Shown in pieces: positions 15,602 through 24,687 of a stretch of DNA of 64,000 nt; positions within the stretch are counted from its first letter, which is position 1, and every line of letters starts with the position of its first letter. Below the pieces are notes generated by a model. That model had not been told where the DNA came from. It saw only the letters and a program-made list of their open reading frames with translations, and did not search any database. The position numbers and the translations under genes were made by a program. Source of the DNA: Blastopirellula retiformator (GTDB taxonomy: Bacteria > Planctomycetota > Planctomycetia > Pirellulales > Pirellulaceae); contig NZ_SJPF01000003.1 of NCBI RefSeq assembly GCF_007859755.1, positions 682,001 through 746,000 on the forward strand, written 5' to 3'.

Positions 15602-15913
15602 ATGCCCAAGAAAGTTTTGGTCGGCAAAGTGACCAGCGACAAGATGGATAAGACGCGCCGCGTCGAAATCACTCGTCGTCTTCGTCACCCGTTGTACGGC
15701 AAGTACTACTCCCGCCGCATGGTTTGCCACGTTCACGACGAAAACAATGAGTCGGGACTGGGCGACCTGGTCGAGATTATCGAGAGCCGACCGCTGTCCA
15801 AGACGAAGCGTTGGGCGCTCGTTCGTATCGTTGAAAAGAGCCGCGAAGTCGACGTCGCCGCCCTGAAGGCCGCTCGCGAACAAGCTGCCGAAAACCTGGC
15901 GACCGAATCGTAA
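15602..15913 (+). CDS. rpsQ: 30S ribosomal protein S17
   Basis: Primary 16S rRNA-binding protein with an OB fold. 103 residues: [29 protein letters not shown] and the [18 protein letters not shown] block. It carries a C-terminal helical extension of about 20 residues beyond the E. coli length ([19 protein letters not shown]). Confidence 0.96.
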   Translation: MPKKVLVGKVTSDKMDKTRRVEITRRLRHPLYGKYYSRRMVCHVHDENNESGLGDLVEIIESRPLSKTKRWALVRIVEKSREVDVAALKAAREQAAENLATES

Positions 15914-15958
15914 GGCAAGTCTCCCGCCAACAATTGCGGGTAGTAGGACGAAACAGTC

Positions 15959-16327
15959 ATGATCCAACAAGAAACCAGACTTTCTGTCGCTGACAACACG
16001 GGCGCCAAGGAAGTGATGTGCATCAAGGTTCTGGGCGGTACGCGTAAGCGGACGGCCGGACTCGGCGACGTCATCATTTGCTCGGTCAAAGAAGTGATTG
16101 CCGGCGCCGACGTTAAGAAAAAGGCGGTCGTGCGTGCCGTGATCGTTCGCGTCAAAAAGCCGACGCGTCGCGCTGACGGCAGCTATATCCGTTTCGACAG
16201 CAACGCCGTGGTGATCGTCGATAAGGACGGCAACCCTCGCGGTACCCGCATCTTCGGCGCTGTCGCTCGCGAACTGCGAGAAAAGAAGTTCATGCGAATC
16301 GTCAGCTTGGCCAACGAGGTGCTGTAA
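15959..16327 (+). CDS. rplN: 50S ribosomal protein L14
   Basis: L14 contributes to the intersubunit bridge. 122 residues: [27 protein letters not shown], the [14 protein letters not shown] block and [28 protein letters not shown]. The stop overlaps the rplX start by one base (TAATG), a sign of translational coupling. Confidence 0.98.
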   Translation: MIQQETRLSVADNTGAKEVMCIKVLGGTRKRTAGLGDVIICSVKEVIAGADVKKKAVVRAVIVRVKKPTRRADGSYIRFDSNAVVIVDKDGNPRGTRIFGAVARELREKKFMRIVSLANEVL

Positions 16328-16692
16328 TGCTTATCAAGGTAAATGACCGCGTTGAGATCATCGCTGGCGAATACCGCTCGAAGCCCGCTCAAGGGGCCGA
16401 CAAAGTGGTCCAAGGCAAAGTGTTGAAGGTCATTCCGTCGGCCGGCAAAGTGGTCGTCGAAGGCGTCAATAAAATGTACAAGCACGTGAAGCCGTCGCAA
16501 CGCAACCCGCAAGGCGGTCGTCTGGTTCGCGAAGCTCCGATTCAGATGTCGAACGTCATGTACGTCTGCAGCGCCTGCGGCAAGCGTACCCGTTTGGGCG
16601 CCAAAACGCTCGATAGCGGCGTGAAGGTTCGCGTTTGCAAGAAGTGCAACGCCGACCAGGGCGAAATCGCCCCGGCCCGCAAGAGCAACTAG
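16327..16692 (+). CDS. rplX: 50S ribosomal protein L24
   Basis: Assembly-initiating 23S rRNA-binding protein with a KOW motif near the N-terminus (VNDRVEIIAGEYRSK). The C-terminal part carries a CSACGK...CKKC pair of CxxC motifs (a zinc-ribbon-like knuckle, present in some bacterial L24). 121 residues, started by re-initiation at TAATG with rplN. Confidence 0.96.
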   Translation: MLIKVNDRVEIIAGEYRSKPAQGADKVVQGKVLKVIPSAGKVVVEGVNKMYKHVKPSQRNPQGGRLVREAPIQMSNVMYVCSACGKRTRLGAKTLDSGVKVRVCKKCNADQGEIAPARKSN

Positions 16693-16785
16693 TTCGGTAG
16701 CGACGCGTCGCACGAACTGCGGACAGATCGCTAATTTCATCACTGATACATGTGCCTTCGCAACCGCGGAGGGAAAGAGTAAACG

Positions 16786-17376
16786 ATGAAACCCCGTTTA
16801 CAAGAAAAGTACGAAAACGAAGTGCTGTCGGCCTTGGCCGAAAAGCTCGGTCGTCAAAACCGACTTTCGCTGCCGCGTCTGCAAAAGATCGTCGTCAACA
16901 TGGGCGTCGGCACCGCAGTTTCGGAAAAGAAGCACGTCGATGAAGCGGTGTCGGCCATGGCCGAATTCACTGGTCAAAAGCCGTTGGTTTGCCGCGCTCG
17001 CAAGAGCATCGCGAACTTCCGCCTTCGCGAAGGGATGCCGATTGGCTGCAAGGTCACCTTGCGTCGTCAGCGGATGTACGAATTTCTGGATCGCCTGGTC
17101 AGCCTGGCGCTTCCGCAGGTTCGCGACTTTCGCGGCATCAGCCCGAAATGCTTCGATGGCAACGGCAACTACACCATGGGCATCAGCGAACAACTGGTGT
17201 TCCCGGAATTGAACCCGGACAAATACACGCGTCCGCAGGGTATGGACGTCACCTTCGTCTGCTCGACGAAGGCCGATGCCGAATCCTTGGAGCTGCTAAC
17301 GCTCCTGGGCCTTCCGTTCTCGAAAGACGCGAAGCGTAAAGTCAAAAAGAAGTCGAAGGCGCCTGGGCGTCGCTAA
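16786..17376 (+). CDS. rplE: 50S ribosomal protein L5
   Basis: 5S rRNA-binding protein of the central protuberance. 196 residues: RLQKIVVNMGVGTAVSEKK, the TGQKPLVCRARKSIANFRLREGMPIGCKVTLR block and FRGISPKCFDGNGNYTMGISEQLVFPE. An extra basic tail (KVKKKSKAPGRR) extends past the usual end. Confidence 0.97.
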   Translation: MKPRLQEKYENEVLSALAEKLGRQNRLSLPRLQKIVVNMGVGTAVSEKKHVDEAVSAMAEFTGQKPLVCRARKSIANFRLREGMPIGCKVTLRRQRMYEFLDRLVSLALPQVRDFRGISPKCFDGNGNYTMGISEQLVFPELNPDKYTRPQGMDVTFVCSTKADAESLELLTLLGLPFSKDAKRKVKKKSKAPGRR

Positions 17377-17424
17377 AACTTCCGAAACGAACAAGATACT
17401 TTTTATCCACACAGGTAAAGTACC

Positions 17425-17610
17425 GTGGCGAGCAAATCCAAAATCGCGAAAGCGAAGCGGGAGCCGAAGTTCTCCTCGCGCAGCGAACGGCGTTGCAATC
17501 TGTGCGGCCGGCCGCGCGCCGTCTATCGCAAGTTTGGGGTCTGCCGTATTTGCATCCGCAAGTTGGCTGACCGCGGCTTGATTCCTGGACTACGCAAGGC
17601 GAGCTGGTAA
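17425..17610 (+). CDS. rpsN: 30S ribosomal protein S14, zinc-binding (C+) type
   Basis: Short S14 paralogue type of 61 residues with the zinc site CNLC (residues 24-27) and CRIC (about 40-43), then [21 protein letters not shown] start, supported by AGGTAA upstream and alignment. The zinc-dependent form sits in the operon; no zinc-independent copy is in the window. Confidence 0.96.
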   Translation: MASKSKIAKAKREPKFSSRSERRCNLCGRPRAVYRKFGVCRICIRKLADRGLIPGLRKASW

Positions 17611-17626
17611 AGGGGAACCATAGACG

Positions 17627-18022
17627 ATGATGACTGACCCGATCGCCGACATGCTGACCCGCATCCGCAACGCGGTACGCGTGGAACATCCGCACGTCGA
17701 GATGCCCGCTTCCAAAGTCAAACAAGGCGTTGCCGACGTGCTGAAGCGCGAAGGCTACATCTGGGACTGGGAAGTGGTTGAATCCGAACCCGCCAACCAA
17801 ATTCGGTTGGAGCTGAAGTACGGCCCCAATGGCGAACGCGTGATCCAAACGATCCGTCGCGTGAGCAAACCGGGACGCCGAATTTACAGCAAGGGCCGTG
17901 ACTTGGCTCCGGTTCTGGATGGCCTCGGCATTAGCGTGATTAGCACCAGCCAAGGCGTTATTAGCGATCGCGAAGCCCGACAAAAGAACGTCGGCGGCGA
18001 AGTTTTGTGTGAAGTTTGGTAA
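17627..18022 (+). CDS. rpsH: 30S ribosomal protein S8
   Basis: Binds the central domain of 16S rRNA. 131 residues: DPIADMLTRIRNAVRVEHPHVEMPASKVKQ, a short divergent middle, and GISVISTSQGVISDREARQKNVGGEVLCEVW. AGGGG lies before a double ATG; the second Met could equally be the start. 16 bases from rpsN. Confidence 0.97.
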   Translation: MMTDPIADMLTRIRNAVRVEHPHVEMPASKVKQGVADVLKREGYIWDWEVVESEPANQIRLELKYGPNGERVIQTIRRVSKPGRRIYSKGRDLAPVLDGLGISVISTSQGVISDREARQKNVGGEVLCEVW

Positions 18023-18107
18023 GCGATTCGCGAACCGGTACACGCTCAAATCAGACCAGGCCCGTCGCCCTGACGCGGCCCACTGACGAAACAGGATTAT
18101 CCATCCG

Positions 18108-18653
18108 ATGTCACGACTCGGCAAAAAACCCGTTGCGATTCCGGAGAAAGTGACCATCTCGGTCGCTGACCGCGTAATCAACGTTGAAGGTCCGCTGGGC
18201 AAGCTCTCCTACGAGCACCGCCCGGAAGTGTCCGTTACCGTCAATTCCGACGCCAATGAAGTGGTCGTCGCAGCTGAAGGCGATACGCGCGAATCGAAGG
18301 CCTTTCATGGTCTGACCCGCGCCCTGGTCGCCAACATGCTGGAAGGGGTCTCGAAAGGCTACGAAAAGCGTCTCGAGATCGTGGGCGTCGGTTACCTGGC
18401 GGCCATTGCCGGCGACGTCCTGCAGATGCGGGTCGGCTACGCCAACGAGATTCACAAGAAGATCCCGTCGGATCTCGACGTCAGCTGCCCCGATCAAACC
18501 CACGTGGTGATCAAGGGTATCGACAAGCAGCGCGTTGGTCAGTTCGCCGCCGAATGCCGCTCGGCCCGCAAGCCGGAGCCGTACAAGGGCAAGGGCGTTC
18601 GCTACCAGGGCGAACAGGTCAAGTTGAAGCCTGGTAAGGCCGCATCCAAGTAA
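18108..18653 (+). CDS. rplF: 50S ribosomal protein L6
   Basis: Two-domain protein near the sarcin-ricin loop and factor-binding site. 181 residues: MSRLGKKPVAIPEKVTISV, GLTRALVANMLEGVSKGYEKRLEIVGVGY and the C-terminal PEPYKGKGVRYQGEQVKLKPGK. Normal length. Confidence 0.97.
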   Translation: MSRLGKKPVAIPEKVTISVADRVINVEGPLGKLSYEHRPEVSVTVNSDANEVVVAAEGDTRESKAFHGLTRALVANMLEGVSKGYEKRLEIVGVGYLAAIAGDVLQMRVGYANEIHKKIPSDLDVSCPDQTHVVIKGIDKQRVGQFAAECRSARKPEPYKGKGVRYQGEQVKLKPGKAASK

Positions 18654-18716
18654 GTAACGCGTTAATGATCGTATGGCCGCTGCCAAAGCGGAGCCCAGCG
18701 AGGAGAGTAGCGTAAA

Positions 18717-19082
18717 GTGAATCACGAAAAGTTCATCAACAAGCAACGTCTGCGTCGTCGTCGCCACAACCGCAAAAAGGTGCGTGGTACGGCCGAACGT
18801 CCCCGCCTGAGCGTCTTCCGCGCCAACGCGAACATCTACTGCCAGGTGATCGACGACGAACGAGGCCTGACGCTGGCGTCGGCGTCGACCCGCGACAAAG
18901 AGCTTCGCTCCGACGCTTCCGGCAGCAACTGCGACGCCGCCGCGACCGTCGGCAAGGCGATCGCCGAGCGTGCCAAGGCCGCGGGCGTCACCCAGGTCTG
19001 CTTCGATCGCGGACACTTTCGTTACATCGGTCGCCTGGCCGCGCTGGCGGATGCCGCGCGTGAAGGCGGACTCCAGTTCTAA
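18717..19082 (+). CDS. rplR: 50S ribosomal protein L18
   Basis: 5S rRNA-binding protein. 121 residues: [38 protein letters not shown] and [30 protein letters not shown] start with AGGAG at 18701-18705. Confidence 0.96.
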   Translation: MNHEKFINKQRLRRRRHNRKKVRGTAERPRLSVFRANANIYCQVIDDERGLTLASASTRDKELRSDASGSNCDAAATVGKAIAERAKAAGVTQVCFDRGHFRYIGRLAALADAAREGGLQF

Positions 19083-19141
19083 ATCATTCAAGATATTGAT
19101 CGACTCCCCGGCGATTGGGTCGGGGACAAAAGGAGCCAATC

Positions 19142-19648
19142 GTGGCGAAAGACAATCGACAACGCGGAGACAAGCAAGGCCGTCAAAGCGCCTTTGTGGA
19201 AAAGGTCGTGAAGATCAAGCGTTGCTCCGCCGTGGTTAAGGGCGGTCGCCGCTTCAGCTTCGCCGCCATGGTCGTCTGTGGCGACGGCAAGGGCAAAGTC
19301 GGCTGCGGCTACGGCAAGGCGAACGAAGTTCCGCCGTCGGTCGAAAAGGCCGTCAAGCAAGCCGAGCGTTCCCTCTCAACGGTGAACGTCGTCAACGGCT
19401 CGATTCCGCACAAAGTGATCGGTCGCTATGGCGCCGGCAAAGTGGTTTTGGTTCCGGCTCGTCCGGGTACCGGCATCATCGCGGGCGCTTCGGTCCGCGC
19501 CGTCTGCGAAGCGGTCGGTATCCACGACGTTCTGACGAAGAGCTTCGGCTCGACCAACCCGGTCATTCTGGTGAAAGCCACGATCGAAGGTCTGAAGCAG
19601 TTGCGCACTCGAGATGACATTCAACGTTTGCGAGGAGTCGCCCTCTAA
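19142..19648 (+). CDS. rpsE: 30S ribosomal protein S5
   Basis: S5 helps form the mRNA entry channel and affects fidelity. 168 residues from a GTG at 19142, preceded by AAAAGGAG; a TTG in frame at 19115 would place the Shine-Dalgarno inside the gene. Blocks: [75 protein letters not shown] and [13 protein letters not shown]. The stop overlaps the rplO start by one base (TAATG). Confidence 0.97.
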   Translation: MAKDNRQRGDKQGRQSAFVEKVVKIKRCSAVVKGGRRFSFAAMVVCGDGKGKVGCGYGKANEVPPSVEKAVKQAERSLSTVNVVNGSIPHKVIGRYGAGKVVLVPARPGTGIIAGASVRAVCEAVGIHDVLTKSFGSTNPVILVKATIEGLKQLRTRDDIQRLRGVAL

Positions 19649-20145
19649 TGGATTTCAACGAAGTTCACAGCGGTATCCAAAAGAACCGCAAACGTAAGCG
19701 TATCGGTCGCGGTTCGGGTTCGGGCCACGGGAAGACCTCGGGCCGCGGTCACAAGGGCGCCAAAAGCCGCGCCGGTTACTCGCGCAACCCGATCTTCGAG
19801 GGCGGTCGCATGCCGATCGTTCGCCGGGTTCCCAAACGGGGTTTCTTCAACAAGTTCGCCGTCAACGTGGTCGCGATCAACATCGCCGACCTCGAACGCG
19901 AATTCGCCGCTGGCGATGAAGTCACGCCGGATACCCTTCGCGCTAAGGGCTTGGCCAAGCGTCGTTATGACGAGCTTAAAGTGCTCGGCGACGGCGACCT
20001 GACCAAGAAGCTGACCGTTTCGGCTCATCGTTTCAGCGCCTCGGCGAAAGAAAAGATCGAAGGCGCCGGCGGCTCGTGCGTGATAATCCCGGGCAAAACG
20101 CCTGTGGAAGAAAAGAAGAAAGCGGCTCGCGAAGCGAAGAAGTAA
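19648..20145 (+). CDS. rplO: 50S ribosomal protein L15
   Basis: Late-assembling 23S rRNA-binding protein. 165 residues: basic Gly-rich N-terminal arm [49 protein letters not shown] and a C-terminal KFS-type domain. Ends with a Lys/Ala-rich helix. Coupled to rpsE by a TAATG overlap. Confidence 0.97.
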   Translation: MDFNEVHSGIQKNRKRKRIGRGSGSGHGKTSGRGHKGAKSRAGYSRNPIFEGGRMPIVRRVPKRGFFNKFAVNVVAINIADLEREFAAGDEVTPDTLRAKGLAKRRYDELKVLGDGDLTKKLTVSAHRFSASAKEKIEGAGGSCVIIPGKTPVEEKKKAAREAKK

Positions 20146-20265
20146 TCTATCGCCAACCGTAGTTGGTGATCTATACTGCTGTCTTTCATTGCAACTGCCT
20201 CGCACGGAACTACGGCGGAAAACATATTTTCCCGATCATGGTTCCGTCGATTTGGATACGGGACC

Positions 20266-21636
20266 ATGTGGGAAAAGATCCGCGTCATTTTCACCGTGCC
20301 GGAACTGCGTAAGCGCATTCTGCTGACACTGTTCCTACTGGCGATCTATCGCGTCGGTTGGCAAATCACGCTTCCGATGGTTGACGCCGCCGCGATCGCC
20401 CGTCAATCGGCCGAGCAAAACGACACCTTCTCGCAGTTCCTGCAACAGGTCTCGGTCTTCAGCGCCAGCAGTCTGCAGCAGATGACGATCTTCGGTCTGG
20501 GGATCATGCCGTACATCTCGGCGTCGATTATCTTCCAGCTACTCGGTACGGTCTACAAGCCGATCGAAGACCTGCAGAAGGAAGGGGAAACCGGCCGCAA
20601 GAAGATCAACGAATACACCAGATACGCGACCGTCGTACTCTGTTTGATTCAAAGTTTCGTCTACGTCCGCATGATGCTGCTCCCGGGGGCCGACGGCGAC
20701 ACGATCGTCAACTCCGCATTCTGGGTCAGTCCCGATAATCCAACATTAACGCTCGGCTGGCAATTTGTCGCAGTCATGATCATGACCTGCGGCACCGTCT
20801 TCCTGATGTGGCTGGGCGAGCAGATCGACGAATACGGCATTGGCAACGGCATCAGCTTGTTGATCATGGCCGGAATTGTCGCCCAAATGCCGATGGCTGG
20901 CCTCGACCTGCTCGAAAACTCCACCCTGCAGCTGACGAACTTCTCGCCGGGCGAGTACGGGCTGGAAACGATCCTCACCTTGGTGGTCCTCTTTGTGCTG
21001 GTCGTGGCCGGGGTCGTCTTCATCACCCAGGCACAACGGAAGATCCCGACGCAAAGCGCCAAGCATGTTCGCGGCCGCAAGGTCTACGGCGGCACCAAGC
21101 AGTTCCTGCCGCTGCGCATCAATCAGGCGGGCGTCATGCCGATCATTTTCGCCAGCAGCTTGTTGATGTTCCCGCAGATCATCTTCCAGGGGCTGGCCAG
21201 CTGGACCGGTCGTTCGATCTTCGACGAACTGGCTCGCAGCTTCGGTCAGGGATCGTCATTCTTGTACAACCTTTTCTACATCGTGATGATCTACTTCTTC
21301 TGCTACTTCTGGACGGCGATTACCTTCAATCCGAAGGACGTCTCCGACAACCTGCGTAACTTCGGTTCGTTTATCCCAGGCTATCGCCCCGGTCGCCGAA
21401 CCGCCGAATATTTGGAAAAAGTGATGGTTCGCATCACCTATGTGGGAGCCAGCTTCCTGGTGGTGATTGCGATTATTCCTACGCTTATCTCTTCCGGTAT
21501 GGGCGTCAGTCCGATGATCGCCAGTTTCTACGGCGGTACGGGCCTGTTGATTGCGGTCAGCGTCGCGTTCGATCTGGTTCAAAAGATTGACAGCCACCTG
21601 GTGATGAGAAACTATAAGGGCTTGTTGGAAGCGTAG
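20266..21636 (+). CDS. secY: Preprotein translocase subunit SecY
   Basis: Channel of the Sec translocon in the inner membrane; with SecE/SecG and SecA exports most proteins. 456 residues with about ten membrane segments, starting MWEKIRVIFTVPELRKRILLTLFLLAIYRVGWQI. The plug region and GIMPYISASIIFQLL, GIGNGISLLIMAGI and QAQRKIPTQSAKHVRGRKVYGG (cytosolic loop) are diagnostic. A 120-base gap separates it from rplO and 104 bases separate it from adk; all are likely one transcript. Confidence 0.97.
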   Translation: MWEKIRVIFTVPELRKRILLTLFLLAIYRVGWQITLPMVDAAAIARQSAEQNDTFSQFLQQVSVFSASSLQQMTIFGLGIMPYISASIIFQLLGTVYKPIEDLQKEGETGRKKINEYTRYATVVLCLIQSFVYVRMMLLPGADGDTIVNSAFWVSPDNPTLTLGWQFVAVMIMTCGTVFLMWLGEQIDEYGIGNGISLLIMAGIVAQMPMAGLDLLENSTLQLTNFSPGEYGLETILTLVVLFVLVVAGVVFITQAQRKIPTQSAKHVRGRKVYGGTKQFLPLRINQAGVMPIIFASSLLMFPQIIFQGLASWTGRSIFDELARSFGQGSSFLYNLFYIVMIYFFCYFWTAITFNPKDVSDNLRNFGSFIPGYRPGRRTAEYLEKVMVRITYVGASFLVVIAIIPTLISSGMGVSPMIASFYGGTGLLIAVSVAFDLVQKIDSHLVMRNYKGLLEA

Positions 21637-21740
21637 TTTTGGGGAGTCCGGCCTGGCCCGCTCCCCGCTTGCTGACTCCTTCCTAGTACGCCGCGCCTCG
21701 CCCGGCCCGCCTCCGAGTTGATCACGTCAATGATGCAATA

Positions 21741-22331
21741 ATGCGGTTAATTTTCATTGGACCTCCTGGCGTCGGCAAAGGCACCCAGTCTCAAAACCTG
21801 GTCGAGCATCTGAGCATTCCTCACGTCGCCACTGGGGACATGCTGCGGGACGCGAAGAAGCAGGGGACGGAGCTGGGCAAGCTCGCCTCGCTGCACATGG
21901 ATCACGGCCAATTGGTCCCCGATCCGATCGTCGTGCAGATCGTCGGCGAGCGTCTTGATCGTGCCGATTGTCAACGCGGATGTCTGCTCGACGGCTTCCC
22001 TCGCACGATCGGCCAAGCCAAGGCGCTTGACGAATATCTTCACCAGCAGAACAAAGACCTCGACCTGGTGCTCACCCTGGACGTTAACCAGGAAGAGCTA
22101 TTCCGCCGCTTGCTTGATCGCTCGGTGAAGGAAGGTCGCGTCGACGACACGCCGGATACGATTCGCAAACGAATGCGGATCTATCAAGAGCGAACCTCGC
22201 CGCTACTGGACTACTACCAGGAAAAGGGAATCCTGCGGCACGTCGACGGCATGGGAACGCCAACCGAAGTATTCGATCGCATCAAGGCGATCATCGACGA
22301 CGTCGCCAAACAAAAGGGCGACAGCGTCTAA
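21741..22331 (+). CDS. adk: Adenylate kinase
   Basis: Cytosolic enzyme interconverting ATP + AMP and 2 ADP. 196 residues with the P-loop GPPGVGKGT (7-15), the AMP-site region ATGDMLRDA and LLDGFPRT. The LID is the short type (VDDTPDTIRKRM) without the four-cysteine zinc site, explaining the modest length. Common spc-operon neighbour between secY and map. Confidence 0.96.
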   Translation: MRLIFIGPPGVGKGTQSQNLVEHLSIPHVATGDMLRDAKKQGTELGKLASLHMDHGQLVPDPIVVQIVGERLDRADCQRGCLLDGFPRTIGQAKALDEYLHQQNKDLDLVLTLDVNQEELFRRLLDRSVKEGRVDDTPDTIRKRMRIYQERTSPLLDYYQEKGILRHVDGMGTPTEVFDRIKAIIDDVAKQKGDSV

Positions 22332-22392
22332 TTGGATCTGGGCCTAGTTGGAACGGCGTCTAACTGGAACAGCGCTTCACTTGATCTAAGTC

Positions 22393-23172
22393 ATGCCTCC
22401 TATCACTCTAAAATCGTCGCGCGAAATTGGCCTCATGCGAAAAGCGGGCCTCGTCGTCTGGGAAGCTCACCAGGCGGCCGCCGTCTTGGTCAAGCCCTGC
22501 GCCACCACCCGCGAAATCGACGCCGCGATCGAAAACGTCTTCGCCCAGCATGACGCCCTCTCGCTCTTCAAAGGCTACCCCGGCAAGACCCCCTTTCCCG
22601 CGGTGACCTGCGTCTCGGTCAACGAGGAAGTGGTGCACGGCATCCCCGGCGATCGCCAACTGGTCGAAGGGGACATCGTCAGTCTCGATACCGGCTGCAA
22701 GGTCGGCGGTTGGTGCGGCGACGCTGCGGTGACCCACGCCGTCGGCACGATCTCGCCGGTCGCCGCCAAACTGCTCGAAGTCACCTCCGGCGCTCTGCAG
22801 ATCGCGATCGAGCAGCTGCCGAAAAAGAGCCGCTGGAGCGAAGTTGCTCGCGAGATGCAGGAGTATGTCGAAGCGGCCGACTTCTCGGTTGTGACCGAAT
22901 TCGTCGGCCACGGCATCGGCCGCGAAATGCACGAAGCGCCGCAAGTGCCGAACTACTACTCGAAACGGTTCGCCAAAGATGGCGACTTCCCGTTGCGAAC
23001 CGGTTTGGTCCTGGCGGTCGAACCGATGGTCAACGCCGGCAAACGGGAAGCGAAGATCACCAAAGACCACTGGACGGTCGTCACCTGCGACGGCTCTCTC
23101 AGCGCCCACTTCGAACACACGCTGGCCCTAACGAGCGATGGCGTCGAGATCCTAACCGGCGCCCCGCAGTAG
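22393..23172 (+). CDS. map: Methionine aminopeptidase, type I
   Basis: Removes the initiator Met from nascent proteins. 259 residues of the pita-bread fold with the five metal ligands Asp99 (SLDTGC), Asp110 (CGDAAVTH), His173 (GHGIG), Glu210 (AVEPM) and Glu241 (FEHTLAL). Last gene of the ribosomal run. The usual next genes (infA, rpmJ, rpsM and so on) are missing and an IS256 element lies 101 bases downstream. Confidence 0.96.
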   Translation: MPPITLKSSREIGLMRKAGLVVWEAHQAAAVLVKPCATTREIDAAIENVFAQHDALSLFKGYPGKTPFPAVTCVSVNEEVVHGIPGDRQLVEGDIVSLDTGCKVGGWCGDAAVTHAVGTISPVAAKLLEVTSGALQIAIEQLPKKSRWSEVAREMQEYVEAADFSVVTEFVGHGIGREMHEAPQVPNYYSKRFAKDGDFPLRTGLVLAVEPMVNAGKREAKITKDHWTVVTCDGSLSAHFEHTLALTSDGVEILTGAPQ

Positions 23173-23189
23173 GCGGAATAGTAGCCCGA

Positions 23190-23264
23190 CGCGCCAGCGA
23201 GGGAATGCGGCCTGACACCAGACACTAACCCGAGTGCGCAAGCCGAGGGAATCCGCGGTACCGT
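23190..23264. repeat. Two GAGGGAAT-containing repeat units between map and the IS element
   Basis: Two related ~28-base units follow map, each of the form CCCGA-n-GCGC-n-AGC(C)GAGGGAAT-n-CG (about 23192-23213 and 23229-23257). They look like a small REP-type repeat. No gene is seen in 23173-23273. Confidence 0.4.
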
Positions 23265-23304
23265 CCGTCAAGTTGCGCACATTTGATTTTCAGCCTGGCT
23301 CTGG

Positions 23305-23340
23305 AAAATTGTTTTTGCCGCGCGCGGCAAAAACAATTTT
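23305..23340. terminator. 36-bp perfect palindrome at the transposase stop codon
   Basis: Two 18-base arms (23305-23322 and 23323-23340) meet with no loop, between the left inverted repeat and the transposase stop codon at 23341. Read in either direction the arm ends in a T run, so it could stop transcription leaving the element and also transcription entering it. Inference from symmetry. Confidence 0.6.
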
Positions 23341-24561
23341 TTAAACTTTGCCGTCTTCCCTCTTCTCCAGTTCGTGCAGGCGGTCCATGTCGAGGTAGCG
23401 CCTTGTGCCCCAGTGCGTGCCGGCGATGTGGCGCAGCCGGGCTGCTACCAGCATCAGGGCGCTTTGGCCGTCCGGGAACGCTCCCACGACTCGTGTTCGT
23501 CGCCGGATCTCTTTCATGATCCGCTCCAGCATGTTGCTGCTCCGCAGCCGCGTCCAGTGTTCTCGCGGGAACGCCATGTACGCCAGCGTTTCCTGGTAGC
23601 CGTCGCGGAAGCATTTTGCTGCGGCGCCCAGCCGGAGCGAGATCAGCTTCTCGATTACCAGCTCCGCCTTCGCTTCCGCCGCCGTGCGATCCTCTTGGGC
23701 GTGAACCGCCTTCAGCATCGCCGCGACGTCGCCTGACTTCGCTCGCGGTACGTCTTTCAGCACGTTGCGATAGAAGTGGACGATGCACCGCTGCCAGGCG
23801 GCGTCGGGGAAGAATTCTCCCAGCGCTTCGACCAGGCCGAGGCACTTGTCGCTCGTGATCAGCCGCACCCCTTTCAGTCCCCGTTCTTTCAAGTACCGCA
23901 GAAAGGTTCGCCAGCTTTCGGTATCCTCCTTCAGCCCTTCCGCGACCCCTAAAATCTCGCGATGACCATCAGCGCCGACGCCGACCGCCACTAAGATCGC
24001 CACGTTCTTCACCTCGCCGCCCCAGCTGCGCTTCAGCCAGATGCCGTCGAGCATCACGTACGGATGTTCGCCTTCCAGCGGCCGATTTCGCCACGCTTCG
24101 ATCCGCTCGTAAATCTTCTGATTCAGTTCGCTGACGGTGCTTGAGCTGACTCGCGTGCCCCACAAAGCCTCGGTGATGTCTTCGACGCGGCGCACTGACA
24201 CGCCTGCCAGGTACATCTCGACGAGCGCCTCTTCGACGCTCGATTCCCGCCGCTTGTAGCGTTCGGTAATCTGCGTTTCCAACGGCAAGCTCCGCAGCCG
24301 CGGAACCTTCAGCGAGACTTCGCCCGCCTTCGTCTGCAGCTTCCGCGAATACGACCCGGCTCGCGAGTCGACGCGGTCGGGCGAACGCTGGTACCGCTTC
24401 GCCTTGCAAACCTGATCCGCTTCGGCGTCGAGCATCTGATTCAACGTCTCCTCGACGGTTGAGCGGACCAGCTCATCAAGATGCCCCCGCACCGCGTCGC
24501 CGTCAATCTTAATCTCATCCCGGATCTCTTCGCTGGTCCGTTCTTCTGGTAAATTCGTCAT
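23341..24561 (-). CDS. IS256-family (mutator-type) transposase
   Basis: DDE transposase that cuts and rejoins the element ends. 406 residues; catalytic acids are probably Asp172 (MLDGIWLK), Asp238 (ITSDKCLGL) and Glu346 (SNMLERIMKEIRRRTRVVG). The CIVHFYRNVL motif between the second Asp and Glu is typical of the family. The start at 24561 (MTNLPEER) has AAGGA 6-7 bases upstream; the longer in-frame TTG at 24633 lies inside the terminal repeat. No stop or frameshift, so the element may still be active. Confidence 0.93.
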   Translation of the reverse strand: MTNLPEERTSEEIRDEIKIDGDAVRGHLDELVRSTVEETLNQMLDAEADQVCKAKRYQRSPDRVDSRAGSYSRKLQTKAGEVSLKVPRLRSLPLETQITERYKRRESSVEEALVEMYLAGVSVRRVEDITEALWGTRVSSSTVSELNQKIYERIEAWRNRPLEGEHPYVMLDGIWLKRSWGGEVKNVAILVAVGVGADGHREILGVAEGLKEDTESWRTFLRYLKERGLKGVRLITSDKCLGLVEALGEFFPDAAWQRCIVHFYRNVLKDVPRAKSGDVAAMLKAVHAQEDRTAAEAKAELVIEKLISLRLGAAAKCFRDGYQETLAYMAFPREHWTRLRSSNMLERIMKEIRRRTRVVGAFPDGQSALMLVAARLRHIAGTHWGTRRYLDMDRLHELEKREDGKV

Positions 24562-24687
24562 GGTCAGTCCTTGGTTCTGGTGGTGGTTGATGTTGCTAAT
24601 CAAATCCATACCAGAGCCAGGGCTGGCTTTCAAATGTGCGCAATATTTAGGACGTTATCGAATCCGCCCGCAAGCCAACAAACCGGA

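Larger units (their letters stand above)
23274..24642 (-). mobile_element. Complete IS256-family insertion sequence, 1369 bp
   Basis: Bounded by imperfect ~31-bp terminal inverted repeats, 23274-23304 and 24611-24642, whose outer 13 bases (TGCGCACATTTGA) and inner nine (TGGCTCTGG) match. It contains one intact transposase gene. The 8 bases on either side (CGTCAAGT left, ATATTTAG right) do not match, so no target duplication survives. It lies directly after the ribosomal block and starts the repeat-rich region. Confidence 0.9.

Noticed and set aside
23274-24642. An 8-bp target duplication for the IS256 element
   Set aside because: Flanks CGTCAAGT and ATATTTAG do not match, also when shifted by one base.
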